Origin: Cryptomeria japonica
Taxonomy: Eukaryota > Streptophyta > Pinopsida > Cupressales > Cupressaceae
Direction of reading: 5' to 3'
Assembly (NCBI RefSeq): GCF_030272615.1
Contig: NC_081406.1
Span: 187,176,891-187,240,890, forward strand
DNA: 64,000 bases
The notes beneath the pieces were generated by a model. That model had not been told where the DNA came from. It did no database searches and saw only the letters and a program-made list of their open reading frames with translations. A program made the position numbers and the translations under genes. The stretch's first letter is position 1. Each line of letters begins with the position of its first letter. This document shows, in pieces, positions 43,901 to 50,583 of this stretch.

Positions 43901-45445
43901 ACACTTGTTTCAGATTTTGTAGCAAAGAGGTAATGCACACTATCAAAATCAAAATGAATGGAGATATTTCTTTGAAATGCATTTACTCTAAACTTTTTAG
44001 AATATATATGTATCTTGATTCTCAATGGAATAAGTAATCGAAATCAAAATGCATACCGACAATCTTTGTCTGAGCACCCTCTGCTTTCTCTTCCCTTGTT
44101 AAGACAGCAACAAACTTGCCAGAATCACATGCCTCATTAGATATCCATGTTTACTGTGAAGATTTCCTGTGCCATAGCATATAGAACATGAAATCAAACT
44201 CTTACCGCATAACTATGTTTCAAGGACTTCATAATTTTTACTGGATCCCTCCTCAGTTCCAAGGTCTTTGCCCACAACTCACCAAGCTGAAAAAAAAAAT
44301 GAAAAGAACCAAAAGAAGTCAAGTAGTTATAACCTCACTTAGAAATTTTACTTGTAAATGTTTTGAAGTAAATCCACACCAAAAGACACAAAAGGTACCA
44401 GTAGGCATTGCCTCTTGTATGCACAACCAAATACATTTGAATCTTTGATAGATTTGCCATTTTGAACCTTAAAGTAACTATGCTAATCACTACAAGCATA
44501 TGTTGCAACCCAACTCTAACATAAACAGATGCCAACAAGTAAGTAGAAACTGCATGAAGAATATAAACTGACAGACCCATACATTTACATTAACTTAAAA
44601 TTAGCATCTATCTACTGCTACTGCAGCTTAAATTAAATTGCATAGACAAGTTGAATTGGACATAGGGCACAGAGAAACTTGCAATGAATTTTAGAGCTGA
44701 AAAGATAGTTGCATTACCTGAAGATCTTCAATGGTATAACCATATTGTAACTTTTGAAACCTTGCATGACTATCCTCTGGCAAAAAATAGTAGTGGTTTT
44801 GGGTTTTGCTCTTTGTTTATATTGGCTTGTATTATGGTGTGATCATTCCTAGAACTTGTATTAAGAAATACAAACTATATGACGCAAAAAGCATAAAAGT
44901 TATATTAAATGAACAACACAGTTACAAGAGATGCCTGGTCCTATGACAGCTAGATTAGCTAACATACAAGCCTTTGGTCCAAGAGGTAAAGAGATAAAAT
45001 TTTACTGAAAACGGTGAATAATATGCATTAGTTCTAAGAATAAGGAATCAATTAATTACTAAGCATGTTTTCCAAGTGTCTGTCTACCAAGACATCTGGA
45101 AATGGTTTGCAAGCTGAACTCAATAATGCATTAATTGTCCTCTTTCCACATGGTTCTCTTTTAATGGCTACAAGGATGACCTGAAGATTGCTGCAAGAAA
45201 TATGTCAAATAATAAAGCCCATTTCTATTGATGCTCCTTTAAATGATAGCATAATTAACCACCTCAAACAAACTCTAAGGATGAATCTTGGTTATGGTGT
45301 TTATTTCTAAAAGCAGCATTCTACATGATTTATTACAGAAACCGAGCACATAAAGATAACCAAGATATTCATTAAATAAATAAAAAGGGAAAGATTAATG
45401 CCAGAATCAACCTTCACTGAGTGTCTCCATGTGTATGGTACCCAT
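15040..45445 (-). CDS. GNAT-family N-acetyltransferase gene, partial, six exons, giant intron 4
   Basis: This acetyl-CoA-dependent N-acetyltransferase is read from six minus-strand exons whose phases all fit: 45504-45412 (coding from ATG 45445), 44776-44718, 44286-44206, 44132-44057, 15270-15236 and 15120-15040. The joined frame gives GIGRAISDGAFI followed by ATICDVAVDPAHQRRGIGRK, the GNAT core strand and the acetyl-CoA-binding loop (Q-R-R-G-I-G). No transit peptide is evident if ATG 45445 is the start. Intron 5 is only 115 bases. Intron 4 spans 44056-15271, about 28.8 kb, and holds the LINE and many LTR fragments. The C-terminal exons with the usual F-Y-x-x-x-G-F region are missing from what I could read. 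The substrate (protein, amine or other) cannot be told. Confidence 0.8.
15236..15270 (-). CDS. GNAT exon 5: short exon before the catalytic core
   Basis: It is 35 bases, with acceptor TAAAGCAG|GT and donor ATT|GTACGT. Two leading bases complete a Gly codon with the last base of exon 4, and then IGRAISDGAFI follows. Homologous GNATs have a G-x-x-R-A-x-S-D-x-x-F strand at this point. It is separated from exon 6 by a 115-base intron. Confidence 0.82.
15271..16870. other. Intron 4 sequence, no gene seen
   Basis: This is the 3' end of the giant GNAT intron. It is AT-rich with stops in all frames and no repeat family that I could tie to another part of the window. Confidence 0.55.
16872..16954. 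repeat. (AT)n microsatellite, about 41 units
   Basis: This is an uninterrupted AT dinucleotide run inside GNAT intron 4, immediately before the probable 5' end of the LINE. Any open frame through it is an artefact of the repeat. Confidence 0.97.
17415..17522 (+). pseudogene. LINE ORF1, 5' fragment
   Basis: It starts at ATG 17415 and runs to 17522, where a solo LTR interrupts it. The frame continues exactly at 19099 once the LTR and one target-duplication copy are removed. It ends in FEGEWVSCKE, typical of the lead-in to the DUF4283 domain in plant LINE and related proteins. Confidence 0.75.
17523..19093 (-). mobile_element. Solo LTR (about 1.57 kb) inserted in LINE ORF1
   Basis: On the minus strand it begins TGTAATGTCCCCTTTTTAGC and ends ...CCCATGTTCA, so it has TG...CA ends. 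It is flanked by AGGAG (17518-17522) and AGGAA (19094-19098), a 4/5 target duplication. Removing it restores the ORF1 reading frame. There is no internal coding sequence, so this is a solo LTR left by recombination. Confidence 0.8.
19094..19545 (+). pseudogene. LINE ORF1, 3' fragment (DUF4283-like domain)
   Basis: Recognisable blocks are NHALICEFMG, AANNYFLLVFSC, FEGGPNFYNQVGLFIKSWH, GFNPSEELPLGFPIWVQL and LLGKPVGPSQQTMDKK. These are standard for the N-terminal domain of plant LINE ORF1 and zinc-knuckle gag-like proteins that bind RNA. The frame stops at TAG 19546; the expected zinc knuckle is not seen, and decayed sequence follows. Confidence 0.85.
20296..21000 (+). pseudogene. LINE ORF2 endonuclease domain
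   Basis: It starts KIIILSWNVRGMN, followed by IVFIQDTKMS (the usual catalytic Glu of QETK is Asp here), a frameshift near 20500, GDFNVVLRKDEKRGG and GMFT.NNRRG....RLDKFLVS. This domain nicks target DNA to prime reverse transcription. A 12-base direct duplication (about 20469-20492) adds QCIG and precedes the first frameshift. Stops and frameshifts inactivate it. Confidence 0.85.
21111..22708 (+). pseudogene. LINE reverse transcriptase, N-terminal part
   Basis: Blocks recognised include KKGKAPRRDDLPIEF, NKLIAERLKAWL, QWGFVASRQILDGVV, FVMLDIAKAYDHVNW, FVDDTTLM (near 22366; the active-site box is F-x-D-D) and SIGRVTLLKSMI. Several frameshifts separate them. The frame is cut at about 22709 by an insertion and resumes near 26941 with QALP. 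Confidence 0.88.
22815..22910 (+). repeat. Three diverged copies of a GTGCCCTAGTTTT unit
   Basis: GTGCCCTAGTTT(T/A) followed by ATGTTTAA and GAATGAAT recurs about every 35-38 bases near the left end of the insertion. Confidence 0.65.
23892..23934. repeat. Two adjacent perfect inverted repeats
   Basis: GGTCATGTCTA and its complement are separated by one base (23892-23914). Directly after comes GATCAAG ATATTA CTTGATC (23915-23934). Both sit just before the palindromic tandem array. Confidence 0.85.
23963..24265 (+). repeat. Tandem array of about eight 37-38-bp units, each with the palindrome CCGATAnnAATCGG
   Basis: Units start near 23963, 24002, 24039, 24077, 24115, 24153, 24191 and 24227. 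Each opens with a variant of CCGATACTAATCGGT, followed by TATATG...TTAACAAG..A. The spacing is 36-39 bases and the palindrome is the best-conserved part. No coding potential. Confidence 0.88.
24332..24382. repeat. 21-bp inverted repeat (hairpin)
   Basis: GATAGATGATTGAATGAGAG pairs, with one mismatch, with the reverse complement ending at 24382; the loop is CTTCATTTA. It is part of the structure-rich stretch in the insertion. Confidence 0.85.
26336..26490 (+). repeat. Dispersed repeat block also present at 61994-62120
   Basis: It shares GACCAAGGTGGTGTTGC-type sequence, ATACACCTCTAGTCAGA and GTCATACTAGTTGGG with the second locus in the same order and orientation. Confidence 0.75.
26942..28215 (+). 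pseudogene. LINE reverse transcriptase C-terminus and RNase H
   Basis: It resumes QALP..., then FLWAGNLLSKKWSLVERN, LVCTPKQEDGLGLRQRSLYGQ and LHWRWC, as in plant LINE ORF2. A plant-type RNase H follows at about 27838-28100 (KINTNGSSRGNPRHVGIGGV, NNFMEALAILYAL, YESDSQIVIDM). It degrades RNA in RNA-DNA hybrids. The canonical first Asp (..D GS) reads Asn, and stops and frameshifts are present, so it is inactive. Confidence 0.85.
28563..28860 (+). mobile_element. Left part of an LTR with TGTAATGTCCCC start
   Basis: It begins TGTAATGTCCCCTTTTTT just after the LINE. Its body contains a roughly 100-base tandem duplication around CCCAATTAAT. The likely continuation is at 32034-33000, because the order matches the LTR at 46081 (start, AT-rich part, then the AGAGCTTGTGTTTGC block). 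An inserted element separates the two parts. Confidence 0.6.
28860..32033 (-). mobile_element. Minus-strand copy of the CCAAAGTCCGCC leader, inserted in an LTR
   Basis: Read on the minus strand from 32033 it starts like 8220 (GTTGTGACGTTTTCACACATC, then CCCCATTGCAAATG). It then carries a long array of the same motif, seen as GGCGGACTTTG on the plus strand (30.15-31.5 kb). The left boundary is approximate. No coding sequence was recognised. Confidence 0.65.
30145..31530 (+). repeat. Array of about 25 GGCGGACTTTG motifs, many as imperfect palindromes
   Basis: Examples are near 30151, 30281, 30325, 30464, 30885, 31063, 31156, 31224, 31313, 31374 and 31415. Many units have the form ATGGCGGACTT, 4-10 bases, then CAAGTCC(T/A)GCAT, an imperfect inverted repeat. 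The spacing is irregular (30-100 bases). It is related to the array at 8905-9390 in opposite orientation. Confidence 0.8.
32034..33000 (+). mobile_element. Right part of the interrupted LTR
   Basis: It shares an ordered block with 46290-46460: GGCAAGTCATTT, GAGAGCTTGTGTTTGCA, GTTCAGCA, and CCCTAGGATGAAAACCCTTG. The end was not determined. Confidence 0.6.
33310..33636 (-). pseudogene. PIF1-like (Helitron-type) helicase C-terminal remnant
   Basis: On the minus strand, in order and across frameshifts, it reads KDVRVMLTSNQS, DGALRCIQSMI, PAYVMVEFDSYFGMPFDD, KIPIRPVERG and TIYLFKATIDI. These match the order of PIF1-like helicases (a-k-V-M-L-t-x-N, N-G-a-x-G, v-x-v-x-F-D-x-y-x-G, I-P-i-x-P, and motif VI T-I-H-K-S-Q-G). 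Motif VI is mutated. It is either a decayed Helitron or a captured PIF1 gene piece. It is cut on the upstream side by the LTR start at 33640. Confidence 0.7.
33640..34720 (+). mobile_element. LTR-like repeat with TGTAATGCCCCC start
   Basis: It starts TGTAATGCCCCCTTTTCAATC and abuts the PIF1 remnant. The rest is AT-rich without a recognised gene. A 73-codon minus-strand frame (34035-33814) was not recognised. The right end is not determined. Confidence 0.4.
34726..35000 (-). pseudogene. Leucine-rich-repeat receptor-like fragment
   Basis: The minus-strand frame includes SFLPNELLKLQHLSVI, TAFLGLLNGCCSNLVLFGIH and SGLNGMPP, then SHIG..LPQLSV and a stop. This is the sequence pattern of LRR receptor kinases of the EFR/FLS2 class (F-L-x-x-L-x-x-C-S-x-L-x-x-L, then P-P-x-G-x-L-S-x-x-L). 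Two to three decayed repeats remain. No kinase domain was seen nearby. It is a pseudogene fragment inside GNAT intron 4. Confidence 0.6.
35001..35661. other. No gene recognised
   Basis: AT-rich intronic sequence with only short frames. Confidence 0.5.
35662..35993 (-). mobile_element. Short gypsy-type LTR, minus strand
   Basis: On the minus strand it starts TGATGTAGTCGGCATAAGAT and ends ...TTTATCA. A polypurine tract lies just upstream: A-rich and G-run sequence read from 36010 to 35995. AATAAAG occurs about 80 bases before the end as a probable polyadenylation signal. The length is about 332 bases. Confidence 0.65.
35995..36010 (-). other. Polypurine tract (T7/G9 on minus strand)
   Basis: A run of nine C and seven A on the plus strand directly precedes the minus-strand LTR. 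The adjacent GTCGTC TTGGA GACGAC is a small perfect hairpin. Confidence 0.6.
36011..37400 (-). other. Probable internal remnant of the minus-strand gypsy element; no domain read
   Basis: It follows the polypurine tract, so it should be the element's 3' internal part, but no pol domain can be read. It contains a GC-rich stretch with GGGGGC/GCCCCC alternation at about 36125-36190. A 107-codon frame (37486-37163, minus) was not recognised. Confidence 0.35.
37403..37596 (+). repeat. 97-bp tandem duplication
   Basis: ACCAGCTAGGGTGGGTCTTT begins at 37403 and the same sequence (ACCAACTAGGG...) begins again at 37500. The copies are about 90 percent alike. Confidence 0.9.
37735..37837 (+). repeat. 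G-rich stretch with G-quadruplex potential
   Basis: Several runs of three to seven G are separated by short loops (GGGGGG, GGGG, GGGG, GGG, GGGG, GGG, GGGGG, then GGGGGGG). It stands out sharply from the AT-rich surroundings. Confidence 0.8.
37840..39920. other. Decayed retroelement sequence, no intact gene
   Basis: On the minus strand around 38740-38640 worn gag-like phrases can be read (EWEEIARHLPLPDEVYQ), but frames are broken. A hydrophobic plus-strand frame at 38813-39142 is probably an antisense artefact. Nothing else was recognised. Confidence 0.35.
39920..41338 (-). mobile_element. LTR-like repeat, minus strand (TGTAGTGCCCCC start)
   Basis: On the minus strand it starts TGTAGTGCCCCCTTTTTTGG at 41338, the same signature as the other LTRs here. 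Inside are two diverged direct copies of a roughly 160-base block (40140-40290 and 40490-40665: TTCTTTAGTAGCAATGAG, ATCCACACATCCCA). The left boundary is uncertain. Confidence 0.5.
40140..40665 (+). repeat. Direct repeat, two copies about 350 bases apart
   Basis: Both copies contain AATTCTTTAGTAGCAATGAG, CCTAGTTGCACTC, GAGATCAATCTAA, GATCCACACATCCCA and CCTTAGGATCTCTCAAC in the same order. Confidence 0.85.
41340..44056. other. Intron 4 sequence next to exon 4; no gene seen
   Basis: AT-rich sequence with no recognised domain, although single frames reach 60-99 codons. It starts with the consensus-like donor GTATGC of GNAT exon 4 (44056 leftwards). Confidence 0.5.
44057..44132 (-). CDS. GNAT exon 4 (acceptor ambiguous)
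   Basis: It encodes ACDSGKFVAVLTREEKAEGA then QTKIV and ends one base into a Gly codon at donor G|GTATGC. The start used here follows ...CTAATGAG, which lacks a good pyrimidine tract. A stronger acceptor, CTTCACAG at 44154, would put an in-frame TAA (44153-44151) first. So either a weak acceptor is used or the copy carries a nonsense change. Confidence 0.65.
44206..44286 (-). CDS. GNAT exon 3
   Basis: It is 81 bases, phase 0, with a clear acceptor (run of T then CAG) and a consensus donor GCG|GTAAGAG. It encodes LGELWAKTLELRRDPVKIMK then SLKHSYA. The R-R-D-P..K....L..SY pattern is typical of the helical region that precedes the first core strands in plant GNATs. Confidence 0.82.
44718..44776 (-). 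CDS. GNAT exon 2
   Basis: It is 59 bases, with acceptor TTTTTGCCAG and donor CAG|GTAATG. Two leading bases finish a Glu codon from exon 1, then DSHARFQKLQYGYTIEDLQ. Phase 0 into exon 3 gives an uninterrupted frame. Confidence 0.75.
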
Positions 45446-45504
45446 TTTTGGATGTTTGTTGTTTAGCTGGCCAACTAGACCACAATAAAATCCTTGCAAA
45501 GCTT
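45412..45504 (-). CDS. GNAT exon 1 (start codon at 45445) or an internal exon
   Basis: The exon ends GAA G|GTTGAT. ATG at 45445-45443 begins MGTIHMETLSE, which joins exon 2 in frame. The frame is also open upstream to a good acceptor (TCTTACAG, 45510-45505), so this could instead be an internal exon of a longer protein. No ATG occurs between the proposed transcription start (about 45580) and 45445, which favours the first-exon model. Confidence 0.55.
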
Positions 45505-45610
45505 CTGTAAGATATATTTTCAGAACAATAAAAGTAATGTATGGGTATGCTAATGGATGACTAAGTAGAGTCACTTAATACTCTGCAAATATTATTTGCT
45601 TTTCTGAATG

Positions 45611-45618
45611 TATATATA
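45611..45618 (-). promoter_or_regulatory. Candidate TATA box of the GNAT gene
   Basis: TATATATA in the minus-strand context GCTCTATATATACATT lies about 165 bases before the ATG at 45445. The expected transcription start would be near 45580. It is inferred from position and composition only, and TATA-like strings are common in this AT-rich DNA. Confidence 0.4.
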
Positions 45619-46080
45619 GAGCCTAGCTTGCCGGTGCATTTTGAAAGGCATAGTCTTTTATGGTGTCTTGATTAAGGTATTGCCTTGGTTGTAGTTATTG
45701 CAGCATTTTGTATGAATTCAGAGACTCTGTTGCCCAATTGGATAAAGGCACCAGTCTATCACTAGCTCCTCCCTATCATTCTCTACATGCTCAGAACGAA
45801 TTAACATAAACATCTTTAAATTTTATCTTTTCTAGCGTGTTCCAACTACCATATCTGAATGAATATAACAATGTACGGGGTTATTATAAAACACATTCAT
45901 TGACCTTTATGTGGCAGATCATATGTTTTAATAAGGTGCTTAACTTTGAGTCTCCCAAACTAGCATATTGGCACAAAGTGACAACTAGAATAGAGGTGCA
46001 CTATGTAATGAGTATAAATTGTGTCAGGGTGAGTATTGTGCTTTTGTAGTGATATCTAATGCAGCACCTTCAGGGAAACC

Positions 46081-47690
46081 TGTCATGTCCCCTTTTCCAA
46101 GCGATCACCAAGCAGAGTTCTCTAGCCTATTTTATTCCCATAGGCTAAGGTGGGAGATTATAAGGGAATAAATTAAATTAAATTACATATTTTTGGTTGT
46201 ACCAATAAATTAAATCTTAAGGATAAATTCATTAAATATTTTTAATCGATTCTTCTAGAAGTTTCAAAGGAGGTTAAATCATATTCTTCTAGAGGATTCT
46301 ACTGGGGCTTTAAAAGGAGGTGTAGGCAAGTCATTTCCACATCTTGACTTGTTATTTTCCAGAGAGCTTGTGTTTGCATGTTCAGCAAGCCCTAGGATGA
46401 AAACCCTTGGGTTTCTTTGTAAACTGGACAAAAACCCAACTCCATCCTTAAGTGGATTCATTTCAAAATTCAGAATTGAGCTTCATTGATCAAAAATTTT
46501 TAAGTCTTCCATGAAGGCAAATTTCCAAGGTTATAGCAAAATTCATAGATTTTGGGTCGAATGCCAGAAATAATAGATGTTGTATTTGAGCGTTGGAATT
46601 ATGTGGTAGAACTGGATTATTTGAATCAAAAATCGAGACCATTTAAATAAACCATATTTTTATATTAATCATTACCTTAGAAAGGAACAGCTGAGCAATA
46701 ATGTAAATTGGTCGATTGTATTTCATGGAGTTATTAAGTGCGTGGGAATCAGGCATTTATTCAGCTAGTCAACAAAAGCTTAAGTGGCGTGAAGTGACTT
46801 TGTATTACCAAAAACAATATTAGAATTATTATGGCTGGGTTAATGTGGCGATTAAAAAAGTGAATTGTGGCCTTCATACTAAGGTTGGGGCGTGGCAAGT
46901 ATACCAGCTCATGCAATTAGATGATCCATTGACACTTCATTCTAGCCAACTTGTCCAGAAGGATTTGGCATATGAATTAGAGACAGTTCAAATGAGGTTT
47001 GAGAGAGGCATGGAAAGGCTAGTGCATGCTGACCATTATTTGCAGTCATTATAAGAGCTTCCTACGTGGCAACCTCAATATACATGCTGGCATGATGTTT
47101 GAGTCACTAATCTGATCAAACTAGAAAGACAAAAGGATTAAATCAGATTGTGGAAGATAGAAGTGTATATGGGCAATTGGACATGAGTACGGGAGCCTAG
47201 GCATGGGCTGTTGAAAGCTACAAAAATAAGAACAAGGTCAGTCCAAGCCATTGGAGGGACATTTATTATACCAGCCACCATTCTAGAGCAGATAATCAAT
47301 AGACATGGGTGGGACTTGGACAGTATTATTGAGAATAATCTAGCTAGCAGCATTCTATTGAAGATCACCTTCAGAATTTTAGGGTCAGAAAATATTTATT
47401 ACCTCTGTACACTTTTGAAGTTGTAATAGTTGTGTAACCTGAGTCTTGTAGCTAAATTCTTCACTGAAAGATTGTAATTCAGTCTATTTCAGTTATAGCG
47501 GTCAATATAAAGAGCTCAGTTTCAGTTCAATATATGTATTTGTTATTTTCTGTGCAGAGTTACACATATATGTCTTGCATATAACTATCATTGAAACTCA
47601 TACCAGAAATATACTCAAACATATGCAAACTTGAAACACCAAATTACAAACACAAACACCTCATTGTTCATAGCAGTCTGCAAATTGTTT
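46081..47690 (+). mobile_element. LTR about 460 bases upstream of the GNAT promoter
   Basis: It starts TGTCATGTCCCCTTTTCC and carries the ordered block GGCAAGTCATTT...GAGAGCTTGTGTTTGCATG...CCCTAGGATGAAAACC shared with 32090-32190. A promoter-like TATAAAGAGCTCAG occurs near 47507. The right end is approximate. No coding sequence. Confidence 0.65.
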
Positions 47691-48700
47691 GACAAAACGC
47701 ACAAAGGAAAAATTGAAAAATGGTGAAGAAACTATATGGATTTTCCAAAACCCCACTTGGTATAGCAGAGCCAAAAGTGAAGGTCTTACCCACCTCAGCA
47801 ATTGGTCCTAAGTTGCCCAATCTAAACATAGGTTTTGTGACATTCTTCCCAGATTTGACACCCCTAGCACTTGGGAGACCATCCAGCCTTAAGGATTTAG
47901 GGTCCACAACTCAAAACACCAACACCTCCAAGACCCATGATATCAAAGTTTTTGCATCTTTATCCACCCAAAATGATGTCCAATTGCCATGCCTTAGGAA
48001 TTTGTAGTGTTTCATCCCACAAGACCTCCGACATGTTTGTAGCTTGGTACCCCAACTAGTCAAAAAATCTTGTATACCAAAATGACATTATTTTACTTAC
48101 CATCACCTAGCAACAAGCGTCCTACTGTGACTATCTCCATTCAGCTATCACCCACGATCTTGTCTTCAATTGTCGTACCTAGCTCCCACGGGTGATTTAT
48201 AAACTGCAAACAATGATCCTTCACAATGTGATTAGAATGCATGATCAACTCTATATGATTCCTCCTAGGTTTCCTTTCAATGCATGAGATGGATATCTCA
48301 TTAATGATATCAATGTCTCTATCTAATTTGACCCTCGAAAGATCACCTAGATCCCATAAGAAAAAACAATCTTGAACTTGAATCAAAGAGTCAACATGAT
48401 CCATAGTGCAAATTGTATCCTTTTAGCATGCTCTCCATGATAACAAGAATCTTGTAGTGGCATAGTAGGAAGTAACAAATCTGAAATTTGATCATCATTT
48501 CCATACCTTAGGCTATCAACTAGGAGCTCACCTTCCTTTCCCAAAATAGGAATCATGGAGATGCCCTCAACACATCTATCCTTGTGACTCAAATTATTTC
48601 TTCAAATGCATGTTCATCCACAATGCTACTCTAAAAATCAATCAATAGCTTACCATTTCAAAGTTTGGAAGATAGTGCATAATTTAGCAAATCATTCTTC
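47691..48700. other. Unrecognised sequence, probably retroelement internal
   Basis: A 95-codon plus-strand frame (47720-48007) and several minus-strand frames are present, but none is recognised. It lies downstream (minus strand) of a primer-binding site at 49309-49323. Confidence 0.35.
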
Positions 48701-48748
48701 ATCTTCCTTTGGGCAATTTCGAGTGACTTGGATTTAGCTTCTTTTTCA

Positions 48749-49308
48749 TCATTCATGCTTCTTCATCACTGTGTCTTCCCTAAGTTCTTGAAATACTTCT
48801 GGTTTATCAATTTCCACCTCTTCATCATTTGTACCCATCACTTGTTCTAGTTCTTCTCCCATGTCTTGAGTAGCGAATTCAGGTGTGGCCTCTTGCAATA
48901 GTGTGTAGTATTCTTCTGTTGTCCCCATCAATTTTGCAAAGAGAGGAAAAGATATTTTCTCTTGAATGTCTTCACTCTTCTCAATAAGGGCATTGTATAT
49001 GTCATAACAAGTAATCACATGATCTATTATATCTCAAACTTTTTTACTCTCGCTTGGCCATTTTCTCTATGATATGTTTTTTACTAGTTCTTCATAATTT
49101 GGAAAGAAGAGGGTTGCCTTCAAATTTTCCGGCTAGTGATATATTTTTCATATCTTTCAACAGTCTTTGCAACCCGAGATTTGTAATAAACCACCATTGT
49201 AGTCTCTTCTCCATATTCACCCTAAAGTACCCCTTCAAGATATCTCTTAAGGAATGCCATGATCAACTTGCCCTTTCAATCCTGATGATTCACAGGTTGG
49301 CAAGATTT
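48749..49308 (-). pseudogene. Leader and gag-like remnant of a minus-strand retroelement
   Basis: It directly follows a tRNA-Met-type primer-binding site. Readable pieces include MAFLKRYLEGYFRVNMEKRL and, from 49018 to 48752, an acidic frame starting MITCYDIYNALIEKSED. The position argues for gag; no zinc knuckle or protease was seen. Confidence 0.4.
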
Positions 49309-49323
49309 TGGCTTTGATACCAA
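49309..49323 (-). other. Primer-binding site (initiator tRNA-Met type)
   Basis: The minus strand reads TTGGTATCAAAGCC directly after GGGGCATCACA, a CA-ended LTR terminus. It matches the usual TGGTATCAGAGC plant primer site with one change. It marks a minus-strand LTR ending at about 49324. Confidence 0.6.
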
Positions 49324-49778
49324 TGTGATGCCCCTAGTTAATTTTCTCTATCTTTGGTTACTTGCACATATGCCCTTTAGATTGTTAACAGATACATAAT
49401 TTCAATTACTTGCACATATGTTCAAGTATATATTTCAGCTCCAGTGGTTAAGATTTGTGTAATGCTCTTTTCTAGAGTATTTTTGGTTCAATTCTCCAAT
49501 ACACTATTTTTAGTAAGTCCATTTTAGGCACCAATTGAGCCAGTTGTTAGCATTACTATTTTTAGAAGTGTCGGTGGAAGCAATGGATATCAATATATCA
49601 ATATTTGATATAGTCTAGTGATTTTAAATTAAATAACGATAAGTTATTATTTTATATAGTTAAGTTAAAGATTTAACTTTATTGTTATTAAAATATTTTT
49701 GATAAAAGACTATATGGATGCCAATATTAAAGTTAAGTGATAAAATTTAATAAATGGCCCCTTTTGAGACTTGGAAGT
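49324..49778 (-). mobile_element. LTR piece interrupted by the copia insertion
   Basis: The minus strand ends ...CTAGGGGCATCACA at 49324, next to the primer site. The LTR should continue beyond the copia element, from 55643 upward. It is AT-rich with no gene. Confidence 0.45.
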
Positions 49779-50485
49779 TGTTAATGTAATAGCATCGGTC
49801 GTCTCCTTCATGGCCGACATGGTAAACTAAATTGTCTAAGTGGCCTATCGGCCTTAGACAATTTAGCTATATCGACTTGCCTTTATTTATTAATTATTTC
49901 GCCATCCTTGATAATAAAATCGAGAAGCATAAGATGTGTTAATATATATATAATAAATCGTCACTTCTGAAAAGGCATGCCGCTAAAAGGAAAAGCCAAC
50001 CTCCTTGAGGAGTCATGATGGTTGAAGGAACCTGTGTTCGAGTATATAACGCATGGATAATATTCATCTAAGACACTAAGCATATCGAGTATTCCCTAAC
50101 AAATCAAGTTATCTTCTACAGCAGTCCGATTCATTCTTCTGCAGTTCGTGTTCATTGAATCTGGCAGGTTAAGGAGCATTCATCCTACAGCAAGAAGAAT
50201 CGGGTCCAACATACATTCAGCAGATCGAGTTTATAACTGAATTCTACAGTTCGATTATTATATTACCTTGTGTGTTATATTGTTGTGTGCATAAAGCTTC
50301 AAGCAGTGAAGCCATTCTTTGTAAATCATATTCAGACCTGAATAAATATAACTGAGAATTTTGTGGCTGGGTTTTTCACCTCCATAAGGAAGGTTTTCCC
50401 AAGGTAACTTGGTGTTCATTCTGTTCATTCTGTTCATTTGTGGTGAATTTTGTTTCTGCTATAACTGGATCACTTAAATTTAACA
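49779..50485 (+). mobile_element. 5' LTR of the copia element (707 bp)
   Basis: It begins TGTTAATGTAATAGC and ends ...TTAAATTTAACA, followed at once by the primer site. It carries a long inverted repeat (49827-49866) and promoter-like sequence. It is highly similar to 54896-55642. Confidence 0.93.
49827..49866. repeat. Hairpin in the copia LTR
   Basis: CTAAATTGTCTAAG and its reverse complement CTTAGACAATTTAG (sharing loop bases) flank GGCCTATCGGCC, giving a long stem near the LTR start. A differently sequenced hairpin of the same design is at 57302-57339. Confidence 0.85.
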
Positions 50486-50498
50486 TGGTAACAAAGCC
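50486..50498 (+). other. Copia primer-binding site
   Basis: TGGTAACAAAGCC directly follows the 5' LTR. It resembles the plant initiator tRNA-Met primer site TGGTATCAGAGC. Confidence 0.75.
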
Positions 50499-50583
50499 AC
50501 AGTGAAAGAAGATCGTTCTCTACAACTTCTAAGTATTCTCTCCTCTCTCTCCATCGAGCAGTATCTCTAAGTCTCGAAAATAG

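Noticed and set aside
45054-45190. Minus-strand open stretch ending in TAA after a good acceptor (reads VILVAIKREPCGKRTINALL)
   Set aside because: Its phase does not fit the exon before or after it; it could be a terminal exon of an alternative transcript, but this cannot be supported from sequence alone.
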